Source: Sulfurospirillum sp036802865
Lineage (GTDB): Bacteria; Campylobacterota; Campylobacteria; Campylobacterales; Sulfurospirillaceae
Reading direction: 5' to 3'
Assembly: GCF_036802865.1 (NCBI RefSeq)
Contig: NZ_DAIRVK010000001.1
Coordinates: 620,001 to 684,000, forward strand
DNA: 64,000 nucleotides
How positions within the stretch are numbered: position 1 is the first letter of the stretch; each line of letters begins with the position of its first letter. This document shows, one piece after another, positions 34,315 to 43,797 of the stretch. Both the position numbers and the translations under genes were made by a program. The notes under the pieces were generated by a model. It was not told the DNA's origin, searched no databases, and worked only from the letters and a program-made list of their open reading frames with translations.

Positions 34315-35307
34315 TTGAAAGATATGGAAAATGCGATAGCTGCGTGCACATCGCTTGTTGAATTAGAAAAGATGCGGGTCTCTCTTTTTGGTAAAAAAGG
34401 ATATTTTGCGGCACAGTTTGAAGAGCTTAAAAAGCTTGATGGCGATGCTAAAAAAGAGTTTGCTCAAAATCTTAATGTCAACAAAGAAAATTTTTTAGAA
34501 CGGCTCAATGAAAAAAAGAGTACGTTAGAAGCTGTGATGATTGAAGAACAGATGCGTAAAAGCAGTGTGGATGTAACACTCTTTAATCAAGAAAGTGGCT
34601 CTGGTGCGCTTCATCCTGTTATGGATACGATGGATAAAATTATTGAATATTTTGTAAGTATGAACTTTTCGATTGAAGAAGGCCCTCTTGTCGAAGATGA
34701 CTTTCATAACTTTGAAGCATTGAACTTACCTAAATATCACCCTGCGCGTGATATGCAAGATACATTTTATTTTAAAGATTCGATGTTGCTTCGCACACAC
34801 ACGTCACCCGTCCAAATCAGGACGATGCTTAAACAAAAAGCACCTATTCGTATGATTTGTCCGGGTGCTGTCTTTAGACGTGATTTTGACATCACGCATA
34901 CACCGATGTTTCACCAAGTGGAAGGTCTTGTTGTTGATAAAGCTGGGAAAGTCTCATTTGCAAATCTAAAATTTATTCTCGAAGACTTTTTAAAGTACAT
35001 GTTTGGCGACGTTAAAGTACGTTTTCGTCCAAGCTTCTTTCCATTCACTGAACCGAGTGCAGAAGCTGATATTAGCTGTATTTTCTGTAAAGGTGAGGGT
35101 TGTCGCGTTTGTTCACATACAGGTTGGTTAGAAGTGCTTGGGTGTGGCGTTGTTGACCCTAATGTTTTTAAGGCTGTAGGCTACAAAGATGTCAGCGGAT
35201 ACGCATTTGGACTAGGCGTGGAGCGCTTTGCGATGCTTTTACACCAAATTCCTGACTTGCGTTCATTGTTTGAGGGTGATTTGAGATTATTGGAGCAATT
35301 TAGATGA
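34315..35307 (+). CDS. pheS: Phenylalanine-tRNA ligase alpha subunit
   Basis: PheS carries the class II catalytic core of the alpha2-beta2 enzyme. The protein has an N-terminal coiled coil, then class II motifs: motif 1 region TMDKIIEYFVSMNFSIEEGP, motif 2 RMICPGAVFRRDFDITHTPM, and motif 3 GYAFGLGVERFAMLL. It ends SLFEGDLRLLEQFR as usual. I prefer the TTG at 34315, which has AAAGG seven to ten bases upstream; the ATG at 34300 has no ribosome site but is in frame and would add five residues. It overlaps pheT by four bases. Confidence 0.96.
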   Translation: MKDMENAIAACTSLVELEKMRVSLFGKKGYFAAQFEELKKLDGDAKKEFAQNLNVNKENFLERLNEKKSTLEAVMIEEQMRKSSVDVTLFNQESGSGALHPVMDTMDKIIEYFVSMNFSIEEGPLVEDDFHNFEALNLPKYHPARDMQDTFYFKDSMLLRTHTSPVQIRTMLKQKAPIRMICPGAVFRRDFDITHTPMFHQVEGLVVDKAGKVSFANLKFILEDFLKYMFGDVKVRFRPSFFPFTEPSAEADISCIFCKGEGCRVCSHTGWLEVLGCGVVDPNVFKAVGYKDVSGYAFGLGVERFAMLLHQIPDLRSLFEGDLRLLEQFR

Positions 35308-37643
35308 TAGTAACAAAACAGTGGTTAAATGAATGGATCGATCTTAGTGCGATTGATACGGATAAAATTTCTCTAGCACTGAATGCCATTGGTCTTGAAG
35401 TTGATGGACTCACAAAAATTAGAATCCCTCAAAATGTGGTTGTAGGAAAAGTCGTTTCATGCGAGAAACATCCTAATGCCGATAAACTCAATGTGTGCCA
35501 AGTTGATGTAGGTGAGAGTGTTCAACAGATTGTTTGTGGGGCTAAAAATGTTGCGGCAGGACAAATGATAGCCGTTGCATTGATCGGTGCAGAGCTTCCT
35601 GGTGGACTTAAAATTAAAAAAGCAAAACTTCGTGATGTAGAATCTTGTGGCATGATCTGCTCTTCTACGGAGCTTGGTCTTCCAAAAATCAATGACGGCA
35701 TTATGATTTTAGATGAGAGTATTGGTGTACTAGTCCTTGGTAAACCTCTTTGTGAATATCCTTTGATAAATGATGATATTATTGAAATTGGATTGACTCC
35801 CAATCGTGGGGATTGCCAAAGTATTTACGGCGTAGCCAGAGATTTGAGTGTCTATTTTGATCTGGAAGTTAAAACACTCAACCAAAAAGAAGAAGAAGAA
35901 AACCAACCTGGTGTGGGTCGTGTTCTTCACCTGCACGGGAGTGAAGCACTTTCTGGCTCTTACATGTACAAAGTTTTTGATAACAAAGAGATTGATGTGC
36001 CTTTAATTATTCAGCTTCGCTTAGGGTTTGCAGAGATTGAAAACAACTGTTTACTGGGTAAATTGCTTGATTATTCAACGTTTGTTACAGGCGTATTACT
36101 GCGTGCTTACAATCAAACTTGTTTTGGACTCAAAGATGAAAAAGCAAAGATTACGATTGCAAAAGATGAAAATGGATTAGACGCTATTTTTGGTTTAGGT
36201 GGACAAAAAGTGGCTCTGACTGGTATTATGCAGATGGCTGAGTGTAAGGCATCAGGAATGGATGAACGCATTATTGTTGAAGCCAATTATACACATCCTG
36301 AAATTATTGCTTCACGCAGTGCCAATAAAAAATTAAACGCTGATAAACACCTCTACCGATCTTCCAGAGGCAGTGAGCCAAAACTTGCCTTTGGTTTGAA
36401 CTATTTCTTTAAAATGCTTTTAAAACGTTCTAAAATTATGGCTTATGCTGATTCTCAACAAATCACACAAGATTTTGAAGCAAAAATTATCAATATTCAC
36501 CAAAGTGAACTAACACAAATGATTGGTGAAGAGATCCCTAAAAATAAAATTATCAAGATTTTAAAACATTTAGGATTTGGTGTCAATTTCGCATTTGAGC
36601 AAGATGTCATCAATGTCAAAATCCCACAATTTAGATCGGATGTTGTCAATACCCAAGATATTTGTGAAGAGATCGTACGGATTGTTGGTATTGATAATAT
36701 CACCTCAAAGCCTTTTATATTTGCGGAACAACTCAAAATAAATGAGCCGTATTTAAACTTTAAAAAAAGACAAATGTATCGCCATCGTGCAGTTTCTGTG
36801 GGCTTTTTTGAGACATTGCACTTTGTTTTTGATGACAGCGCCAATGCGAAAAAATTCCACTTGCCTCTTTTAGAAGAAGCATTAGACGTTGCAAATCCTA
36901 TTACCAGTGAGCTCAACACGCTTAGAAGTTCCCTTTTACCAAATATCCTAGGTGCTGTTTCCAGTAACCTCAAATTTGGCAAAAAACGTGTAGCACTTTT
37001 TGAAGTTGGCAGTGTTTTTGATACGGGACGCAATGAGAGTAAAAAAATAGCATTTGTTTTTAGTGGCGAAAATGGTATTCCTGAAATTGCAAATCATGGT
37101 AAACCGACCGAGATTGACTTTTTTACTTTTGCAGGTAAAGTCCAGAGTATTTTGGGGAACTTTACACTTCTTCCCCTCAGTGATGTCAATGGTCTATGCA
37201 GCCCTTATGAGGCAGCCAAAGTGATCATTGATGGTGTAGAGGCTGGGTATATGGCACGTGTGAATGTGCAAGTCGAAAAAGAGCTTGATTTGGCACGTAC
37301 CTATATTTGCGAGCTTGATTTTGAAGCATTGACATACAAGCGCAAAATTGCAAAAGAGTATTCAAAACTTCCATCATCCTCACGAGACCTGAGCTTACTT
37401 GTAGATGCAACGATGCAATACTCCGAATTAGAGAGTTTTATCACGTCTATTGCACCCAAAGCATTAGTGAAATTTGCTGTTATTGATCGCTATGCCCACG
37501 AAAGCCTTGGCGATAAAGTAAGCCTTACTCTAAAACTTCAATTTCAGTCTATGGAAAAAACATTTGAAGAAGAAGAGATTGCTTCGATGGTTGAATCACT
37601 TCTTTCAAAAATTCAAGAAAAATTTGGAATTACCATCCGATGA
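35304..37643 (+). CDS. pheT: Phenylalanine-tRNA ligase beta subunit
   Basis: PheT supplies tRNA binding and editing to the alpha2-beta2 synthetase. The 779-residue protein has an N-terminal EMAP/tRBD-like domain (VVGKVVSCEKHPNADKLNVC), B3/B4 editing domain (DIIEIGLTPNRGDCQSIYG), B5 domain (VINVKIPQFRSDVVNTQDI then CEEIVRIVGIDNI), a pseudo-class II core (NPITSELNTLRSSLLPNILG), and a C-terminal anticodon-binding-like FDX domain (YSKLPSSSRDLSLLVD). Overlaps pheS and aroA by four bases each. Confidence 0.97.
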   Translation: MIVTKQWLNEWIDLSAIDTDKISLALNAIGLEVDGLTKIRIPQNVVVGKVVSCEKHPNADKLNVCQVDVGESVQQIVCGAKNVAAGQMIAVALIGAELPGGLKIKKAKLRDVESCGMICSSTELGLPKINDGIMILDESIGVLVLGKPLCEYPLINDDIIEIGLTPNRGDCQSIYGVARDLSVYFDLEVKTLNQKEEEENQPGVGRVLHLHGSEALSGSYMYKVFDNKEIDVPLIIQLRLGFAEIENNCLLGKLLDYSTFVTGVLLRAYNQTCFGLKDEKAKITIAKDENGLDAIFGLGGQKVALTGIMQMAECKASGMDERIIVEANYTHPEIIASRSANKKLNADKHLYRSSRGSEPKLAFGLNYFFKMLLKRSKIMAYADSQQITQDFEAKIINIHQSELTQMIGEEIPKNKIIKILKHLGFGVNFAFEQDVINVKIPQFRSDVVNTQDICEEIVRIVGIDNITSKPFIFAEQLKINEPYLNFKKRQMYRHRAVSVGFFETLHFVFDDSANAKKFHLPLLEEALDVANPITSELNTLRSSLLPNILGAVSSNLKFGKKRVALFEVGSVFDTGRNESKKIAFVFSGENGIPEIANHGKPTEIDFFTFAGKVQSILGNFTLLPLSDVNGLCSPYEAAKVIIDGVEAGYMARVNVQVEKELDLARTYICELDFEALTYKRKIAKEYSKLPSSSRDLSLLVDATMQYSELESFITSIAPKALVKFAVIDRYAHESLGDKVSLTLKLQFQSMEKTFEEEEIASMVESLLSKIQEKFGITIR

Positions 37644-38923
37644 AAACTTTACATGTAAACCCCAAAGCCTCTTTTGAGTTTACAACCGATCAAATCGCCA
37701 GCGATAAATCAATTTCGCATCGCTGTGCGATTTTTTCACTTCTGAGTGACAAACCCTCTATTGTCAAAAATTACTTACCTGCTGAAGATACGCTCTGTAC
37801 TTTGAGTATTGTTCAATCCCTTGGTGCTCATGTTGAAACAGCCGAAGATGGGACACTGACCATTACCCCGCCTCTAAGTGTTACAGAGCCTCCCCTTATT
37901 TTAGATTGTGGGAATTCTGGCACAGCAATACGCCTTTTGATGGGCTTTCTTTCCTCTTGCAAAGGATTTTTTGTTTTGCACGGAGATAAATATTTATGCT
38001 CTCGCCCAATGCGCCGCGTCGCAGACCCTCTGCGTAGTATTGGGGCACAAATTGATGGCAGAAGCAATGGTAACTATGCTCCCCTTGGAATTCGTGGCGA
38101 AACACTGAATGCTTTTAATTATGAGAGTAAAATTGCTTCGGCACAAGTCAAAAGTGCTCTTATCTTAGCGGCACTTCAAGCAGATGGCATTTCTACTTTT
38201 TCTGAGCCAGAACTCAGCCGTGACCACAGTGAGCGAATGCTTCGTGGCATGGGTGCTAAAGTGATTTCTGAAGGTCTACATGTAACGATTCATCCTCAAT
38301 CTGCACCATTAAAGCCACTGCATATAACGGTTCCCAATGATCCTTCAAGTGGTTTTTTCTTTGCTGTTGCTGCTGCTATTAATATTGGAAGTAAAGTTAC
38401 ATTGCACAACATGCTCTTAAATCCTACACGTATTGAGGCCTATAAAGTATTAGAACGTATGGGGGCTGAGGTTCAGTTTATAGAAAAAGAAAATCTTTAT
38501 GAAAGTGTTGGTGATATTGTCATCACTGGCAAAGCATTGCATGGCGTAGAAGTCAGTGAAAATATTTCGTGGTTGATTGATGAACTGCCTGCACTTTCGA
38601 TTGCATTTGCTTGTGCCAACGGTAAAAGTCTTGTGAAAAATGCACAGGAACTTCGTGTCAAAGAGAGTGATCGCATCTCAAGTGTGGTAAAAAATCTTCA
38701 TTTATGTGGCATTACTGTTGATGAATTCGATGATGGTTATGAAGTGAGCGGTGGAGTGCTCAAAAGTGCTACAATCAATAGCTTTGGAGATCATCGTATC
38801 GCTATGAGTTTTGCTATTGCAGGAACACGAGTGCCTATGAAAATTGAGGATATTGAGTGTATCAATACTTCATTTCCTAATTTCATAACGTTACTCTCTG
38901 AGATAGGGACTATTCAGCAATGA
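37640..38923 (+). CDS. aroA: 3-phosphoshikimate 1-carboxyvinyltransferase (EPSP synthase)
   Basis: AroA joins phosphoenolpyruvate and shikimate-3-phosphate in the chorismate pathway. The 427-residue protein shows IASDKSISHRCAIFSLLSD near the N-terminus, the signature LDCGNSGTAIRLLMGFLS (about residues 88-105), KSALILAALQADG, and the C-terminal LRVKESDRISSV and SFGDHRIAMSFAIAG. The start overlaps the pheT stop (ATGA). TTTACATGTAAA lies in codons 3-6. Chemically coupled to pheST only by sharing phenylalanine synthesis. Confidence 0.97.
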   Translation: MKTLHVNPKASFEFTTDQIASDKSISHRCAIFSLLSDKPSIVKNYLPAEDTLCTLSIVQSLGAHVETAEDGTLTITPPLSVTEPPLILDCGNSGTAIRLLMGFLSSCKGFFVLHGDKYLCSRPMRRVADPLRSIGAQIDGRSNGNYAPLGIRGETLNAFNYESKIASAQVKSALILAALQADGISTFSEPELSRDHSERMLRGMGAKVISEGLHVTIHPQSAPLKPLHITVPNDPSSGFFFAVAAAINIGSKVTLHNMLLNPTRIEAYKVLERMGAEVQFIEKENLYESVGDIVITGKALHGVEVSENISWLIDELPALSIAFACANGKSLVKNAQELRVKESDRISSVVKNLHLCGITVDEFDDGYEVSGGVLKSATINSFGDHRIAMSFAIAGTRVPMKIEDIECINTSFPNFITLLSEIGTIQQ

Positions 38924-39753
38924 AAATTAAACTTGCAACAAGTTATGGTTTTTGCTTTGGCGTGAAGCGCGCCATAAAAATCGCTGAAAATACAAAAAAT
39001 GCTTCAACAATTGGACCGCTTATTCACAACAATGAAGAGATCAATCGTTTACGAGAGAATTTTAATGTTAAAACACTGCATGACATTAAAGAAGCAGAAG
39101 GCGTGGGTAAAGCGATTATCAGGACACATGGTATCCCTAAAAAAGATCTTGAAACACTCATAAAAAGCGATGTTCAAGTCATTAATGCGACCTGCCCTTA
39201 TGTAACAAAACCTCAAGAAATTTGTGAAAAAATGAGTATGGAAGGGTATGAAATTGTCATCTTTGGCGATGCTGACCATCCTGAAGTGAAGGGTGTTGAA
39301 AGCTATGCCATTCATGGTGCTCATGTGGTTCAAAGTGTAGAAGAATTGAGCAAAGTTCAATTTAAAGGCAATAAAATTGCTGTTGTTTCACAAACCACAC
39401 GAAAAATCAGTGAATTTCTAGAAATTACCAATTATTTAGAGACACGTTACAAAGAAGTGCGTGTTTTTAATACCATTTGCAATGCGACGTTTGAAAACCA
39501 AGATGCGGCGCGTGAACTTGCCAAAGAAGCGGATATTGTCATTGTTATTGGAGGTAAAAACTCCTCTAATACCAAGCAATTACATAGCATTTGCAAAGAG
39601 TATTGTGAGGACAGTTTTTTAGTTGAGAGCGAGAAAGATTTAGATCCGAGCTGGTTTAGTGAAAAAACGCTTTGTGGCGTGACTGCAGGCGCTTCGACGC
39701 CAGATTGGATTATCGAAAAAATAGTTGGAAAAATCAGCGAAATTAAAGTATAA
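38920..39753 (+). CDS. ispH: 4-hydroxy-3-methylbut-2-enyl diphosphate reductase
   Basis: IspH makes IPP and DMAPP in the last step of the MEP isoprenoid pathway using a 4Fe-4S cluster. The 277-residue protein has all three cluster cysteines: GFCFGVKRAI near residue 12, INATCPYVTK near 96, and FNTICNATFENQDAA near 190. It also has RTHGIPKKDLE and the SSNTKQL stretch. It overlaps aroA by four bases. Confidence 0.97.
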   Translation: MKIKLATSYGFCFGVKRAIKIAENTKNASTIGPLIHNNEEINRLRENFNVKTLHDIKEAEGVGKAIIRTHGIPKKDLETLIKSDVQVINATCPYVTKPQEICEKMSMEGYEIVIFGDADHPEVKGVESYAIHGAHVVQSVEELSKVQFKGNKIAVVSQTTRKISEFLEITNYLETRYKEVRVFNTICNATFENQDAARELAKEADIVIVIGGKNSSNTKQLHSICKEYCEDSFLVESEKDLDPSWFSEKTLCGVTAGASTPDWIIEKIVGKISEIKV

Positions 39754-39817
39754 TAGGCAACTTTTACATGTTTACATGTAGCTAAATGTGTCAAAAATCA
39801 ATCAAAAAGGGTATAAA

Positions 39818-41494
39818 ATGGTAAATGAGGCGAACAAAGCTGTTCATACTGACGCCGTAGACGAACATGAGGAGATGGATTTTGCGGCTATGCTGGAAGA
39901 GTCTTTCAAAGATTCTGAGAGAGATGCACTCATCAACGGTGTTGTTGTAGCAATCAAAGAAGATGTTATCTTAGTTGATGTGGGCAAGAAGTCTGAGGGA
40001 CGCTTGAATGCATCTGAGGTTACAGATGAAAATGGCAACATAACATGCAAAGTGGGAGATGTAATCCCTGTGGTTATCACAGGATTCAGAAACGAAAGAC
40101 CAGCGGTTTCGCACAAAAAGGCCCTTCGTAAAGGTCATATTAAATCATTTATCGCTGAATATAAAGAAGAAGACGATGTGGTTCTTGATGTTAAAATCAC
40201 TGGAAAAAACAAAGGTGGATTTATCGCTGAAAACAAAGAAGGTATTGAATTTTTCCTTCCACGTTCACAAGCTGCTGTTAAAGATATGAACGCACTTATG
40301 GGTAAATCACTTAAAGTTAAAATTATCAAAATTGACAATGACACAGAATCAATCATCATTTCTCGTAAAAAATTCTTGGATGATGAGCGTAAAAAACGCA
40401 AAGAAATTGTTCAAGAGTTGATTGATCGTGACGAAGTTGTAGAGGGAACCATCAAAAAAATCACAACGTATGGTATGTTTGTTGATGTTGGCGGAATTGA
40501 TGGTCTTGTTCACTACAGCGAAATTAGCTACAAAGGACCAGTAAATCCTGGTACTCTTTACAAAGAAGGTGAAGTTATTCCTGTGAAAGCAATCAAATAT
40601 GACAAAGATAAACGTCATCTTTCACTTTCAGTAAAAGCTGCTATGCCAGATCCATGGGATGAGATCAAAGACGAATTAGAAACAGGTGATTCAATTCAAG
40701 TTACAATCAGCAATATTGAGCCATACGGTGCGTTTGTTGATCTTGGTAATGACATCGAAGGTTTCCTTCACATCTCTGAAATTTCATGGGATAAAAACAT
40801 CAAACACCCACGCGATTACATCGAAGAGGGACAAGTGGTTGATGTTGAAGTTATCGAAATTGATGCTAAAGAGAGACGTTTACGTGTGTCTTTGAAAAAT
40901 GTTCTTCCAAAACCATTTGATGATTTCATGAAAAAATTCAAAGTGGGTGATGTTGTTAAAGGCGAAATCACTACCATTACAAACTTTGGTGCTTTTGTCA
41001 AAATCGGTGGAATTGAAGGTCTTTTACACAATGAGGATGCTTCTTGGGATCGTAACAACAAATGCAAAGAGCTTTTCGCTGTAGGTGACGAGGTTGAAGT
41101 TAAAATTGTAAAAATTGATGAAGAGACTGAAAAAGTATCTCTCAGCAAAAAAGAGCTTGAAGATAGCCCAATTCAAAAATACGCGAAATCACATGAAAAT
41201 GGTGATATCGTTCATGGTAAAATCAGAGATATTAAAGACTTTGGTATCTTTGTTGAACTTGAAGACAATGTTGATGCATTGATTCGTAAAGAAGATTTGG
41301 GTCAAGTGAATGAAGAAGATCTTAAAATTGGTGATGAGATCGAAGCGGCAATCACATTTATTGATGACAAAAAAAATCGTATCCGTCTCTCTGTTAGACG
41401 TCTTTCAAAACTGAAAGAGAGAGAAGCACTTAAAGAGATCAATAAAGAAGAGAAAATGACGCTCGGAGATATTTTAAAAGATCAATTGAAATAA
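39818..41494 (+). CDS. rpsA: 30S ribosomal protein S1
   Basis: S1 binds mRNA on the 30S subunit. The 558-residue protein contains six S1 repeats of the OB-fold; examples are VVEGTIKKITTYGMFVDVGG, VTISNIEPYGAFVDLGND, VKGEITTITNFGAFVKIGG and VHGKIRDIKDFGIFVELED. ATG 39818 (MVNEANKAVH) with AAAAAGGG upstream is preferred over GTG 39788. It follows ispH after 64 bases that contain two copies of TTTACATGT. As in C. jejuni it lies between ispH and a small membrane protein gene. Confidence 0.96.
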   Translation: MVNEANKAVHTDAVDEHEEMDFAAMLEESFKDSERDALINGVVVAIKEDVILVDVGKKSEGRLNASEVTDENGNITCKVGDVIPVVITGFRNERPAVSHKKALRKGHIKSFIAEYKEEDDVVLDVKITGKNKGGFIAENKEGIEFFLPRSQAAVKDMNALMGKSLKVKIIKIDNDTESIIISRKKFLDDERKKRKEIVQELIDRDEVVEGTIKKITTYGMFVDVGGIDGLVHYSEISYKGPVNPGTLYKEGEVIPVKAIKYDKDKRHLSLSVKAAMPDPWDEIKDELETGDSIQVTISNIEPYGAFVDLGNDIEGFLHISEISWDKNIKHPRDYIEEGQVVDVEVIEIDAKERRLRVSLKNVLPKPFDDFMKKFKVGDVVKGEITTITNFGAFVKIGGIEGLLHNEDASWDRNNKCKELFAVGDEVEVKIVKIDEETEKVSLSKKELEDSPIQKYAKSHENGDIVHGKIRDIKDFGIFVELEDNVDALIRKEDLGQVNEEDLKIGDEIEAAITFIDDKKNRIRLSVRRLSKLKEREALKEINKEEKMTLGDILKDQLK

Positions 41495-41497
41495 GCG

Positions 41498-41980
41498 ATG
41501 CAAAAAAAAGTACTTGGCGCACTCTTTTTACTCCTCTTTGTAGGTGTAGGATTTTTTCTTTCGAAACTCCTACACCAAGAGGTGGATGTAACTGCAGATG
41601 TGTCCAAGTACGACTCCCCTAAAAAGCAAGAAATCAAACAAGAAACATCGGAAAAAGTTTGGATCAAAGAGATGGCTCATCAAGACGCAAGGGAGTTTAT
41701 ATTTCCTGTCAATGAGCTTTTTATGCAGATTGATGCCTATGGACAGAAGAGTGGACAAAAGTTAAAGTCGTTTCGCTTGGTGATTGATCGAGCGGATCGC
41801 TACTCACTCTTTTGTATCATACAGACACTCACTTCTTTGCACCTGCCATATATGGTGATTAAGGAAGATAAAATTCCTATTATCTATATAGAAGAGAAAA
41901 GTGAAAAGCAACTCGAAAATGTTGTTTTAGAGCTTGAAAAATACGATATTAAATCAAAAATTGTCGAGGTTTGGTTATGA
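41498..41980 (+). CDS. Membrane-anchored protein of the rpsA-serA cluster
   Basis: A 160-residue protein with one N-terminal membrane helix (about residues 5-24, LGALFLLLFVGVGFFLSKLL) and a periplasmic domain with a mixed alpha/beta pattern (KLKSFRLVIDRADRYSLFCI, PIIYIEEKSEKQLENVVLEL). I recognise it only by position: C. jejuni has a similar unknown gene between rpsA and serA. No function is proposed. Its stop overlaps the serA ATG by four bases. Confidence 0.7.
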   Translation: MQKKVLGALFLLLFVGVGFFLSKLLHQEVDVTADVSKYDSPKKQEIKQETSEKVWIKEMAHQDAREFIFPVNELFMQIDAYGQKSGQKLKSFRLVIDRADRYSLFCIIQTLTSLHLPYMVIKEDKIPIIYIEEKSEKQLENVVLELEKYDIKSKIVEVWL

Positions 41981-43563
41981 AACAGAAGAAAATCATTGTA
42001 TGCGATGCTATTCACGAAAAAGGTTTTGAAATCTTACGTGCAGAGAAAGATATTGAAGTTATTGATGCTGTACGTTTACCTAAAGATGAGTTATTGAAAA
42101 TCATTGGTGATAGTGATGTTGCTATTACACGTAGTTCAACCGATGTTGATGAAAAATTTCTCAATGCTGCAACGAATTTAAAAGCGATTGTAAGAGCGGG
42201 TGTGGGTGTTGACAACGTGGATCAAGATGGTTGTAGTAGACGCGGTATCATCGCGATGAATGTTCCAACAGCCAATACGATTGCTGCTGTTGAGCTTACC
42301 ATGTCACATCTTTTAGGATGTGCAAGAAGTTTTGTGAATGCCAACAATCATCTCAAAATTGAGCGTGTGTGGAATAGAGAGAAGTGGTATGGTATTGAAT
42401 TGTGCGAGAAGCGTTTAGGCGTTATCGGTTTTGGTAATATTGGTAGTCGTGTAGCGATTCGTGCTAAAGCATTTGGTATGGAAGTCATCGCCTATGATCC
42501 TTATATTTCTGCTTCAAAAGTAACTGACCTCGGTATGACCTATACTGAAAATTTTAACGATATTTTGGCATGTGATTTTATTACCATTCATACACCTAAA
42601 AATAAAGAAACGATCAATATGATCTCTCATGAAGAGATCGCAAAGATGAAAGATGGTGTTCGTCTTATCAACTGTGCGCGTGGTGGTTTATACAATGAAG
42701 AGGCTCTCTTTGAGGGCATCAAAAGTGGGAAGATTGCATTTGCGGGTATTGATGTTTTCTCAAAAGAGCCTGCTACGAGTCATCCACTGTTAGACCTTGA
42801 GCATATCTGTGTTACACCTCACCTTGGTGCAAATACTTTAGAATCTCAAGAAAAAATTGCTATTCAAGCTGCTGAAAATGCTATTAGTGCGGCGCGTGGT
42901 ATCAGTTATCCAAATGCTCTTAATTTGCCAATTAAAGCAGAAGATATTCCTCCATTTGTTGAGCCATATTTGGAACTTGTTCAAAAAATGGGCTTTTTGG
43001 CTGCACAACTTAATCGTTCAGCGATTAAGTCTATCAAACTTGAGCTTGAAGGTGAAATTGGCTCTTACGCAAAATCACTTTTAACATTTGGTATTGTAGG
43101 GTCACTTAAAGAGGCAAATGAAAATAAAATTAACTATGTTAATGCTGAGTTTGTCGCGAAAGAAAAAGGCATTGACAGTAAATTTGAAGTAGCTGTAAGC
43201 ACAAGTGGTTATAAAAATCAAGTGACGCTGGTATTAACAACCGAGAAAGATGTTGTGAGTATTAGTGGTACGGTCTTTGGTGAAGATGAGCAACGCATTG
43301 TTGGTATCAATGGCTTTAAATTTGACTTTAAACCTAAAGGCAAAATGATTATCTTTAAAAACCATGACGTTCCAGGTGTTATTGCCAATATCGCTTCTAT
43401 TTTGGCGAAAGAGGGCATTAATATTGCAGACTTTAGATTGGGTCGTGGTGCGCACCAATTTGCAATGGCGGTTATCTTGGTCGATACAGATATTGATAAA
43501 AAAATCATTGCAGAACTCAACAAGCTTGAGTCATGTGTATGGGTCGAGTACGCTGTTTTATAA
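41977..43563 (+). CDS. serA: D-3-phosphoglycerate dehydrogenase
   Basis: SerA oxidises 3-phosphoglycerate in the first step of serine synthesis. The 528-residue long form has the catalytic/NAD domains (VRAGVGVDNVD; NAD motif LGVIGFGNIGSRVA, about residues 146-159; active-site region LINCARGGLYNEEALFEG; HLGANTLESQEK), then an intervening substrate-binding domain and a C-terminal ACT domain (GKMIIFKNHDVPGVIANIAS). Start ATG 41977 overlaps the previous stop; GAGG lies eight bases upstream. Confidence 0.97.
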   Translation: MKQKKIIVCDAIHEKGFEILRAEKDIEVIDAVRLPKDELLKIIGDSDVAITRSSTDVDEKFLNAATNLKAIVRAGVGVDNVDQDGCSRRGIIAMNVPTANTIAAVELTMSHLLGCARSFVNANNHLKIERVWNREKWYGIELCEKRLGVIGFGNIGSRVAIRAKAFGMEVIAYDPYISASKVTDLGMTYTENFNDILACDFITIHTPKNKETINMISHEEIAKMKDGVRLINCARGGLYNEEALFEGIKSGKIAFAGIDVFSKEPATSHPLLDLEHICVTPHLGANTLESQEKIAIQAAENAISAARGISYPNALNLPIKAEDIPPFVEPYLELVQKMGFLAAQLNRSAIKSIKLELEGEIGSYAKSLLTFGIVGSLKEANENKINYVNAEFVAKEKGIDSKFEVAVSTSGYKNQVTLVLTTEKDVVSISGTVFGEDEQRIVGINGFKFDFKPKGKMIIFKNHDVPGVIANIASILAKEGINIADFRLGRGAHQFAMAVILVDTDIDKKIIAELNKLESCVWVEYAVL

Positions 43564-43584
43564 TTTTTTATAGTGTACTATTCA

Positions 43585-43614
43585 GGAGTGGATTTTTAAA
43601 GTCCACTCTTTTTT
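43585..43614 (+). terminator. Intrinsic terminator of the pheS-serA run
   Basis: GAGTGGA (43586-43592) pairs with TCCACTC (43602-43608), followed by six T. It closes the serA transcript 30 bases after the stop. Confidence 0.9.
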
Positions 43615-43740
43615 GTTTAAATATAATTAACTTCTTTTTCATAAACTCCCTATTTTATAGCTTTCACTAGTCAATTTAAAAGTAAAATTTAATTACCTTT
43701 TTCTAAAGTTATGCACTTAATCTTTTTAGATAAATAAATA

Positions 43741-43771
43741 AATATTATAAGTTTGATAATATTGTTATAAT
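43741..43771 (+). promoter_or_regulatory. Promoter and inverted repeat of the RND efflux operon
   Basis: AATATTAT (43741-43748) and ATAATATT (43756-43763) form a perfect eight-base inverted repeat with a seven-base spacer. It lies immediately before TATAAT at 43766-43771. The layout is that of a repressor operator upstream of a -10 box. The repeat is pure A/T, so chance is not excluded. No regulator gene is adjacent. Confidence 0.4.
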
Positions 43772-43797
43772 TTATGAAATTAGGATAGGAGTTTTGC

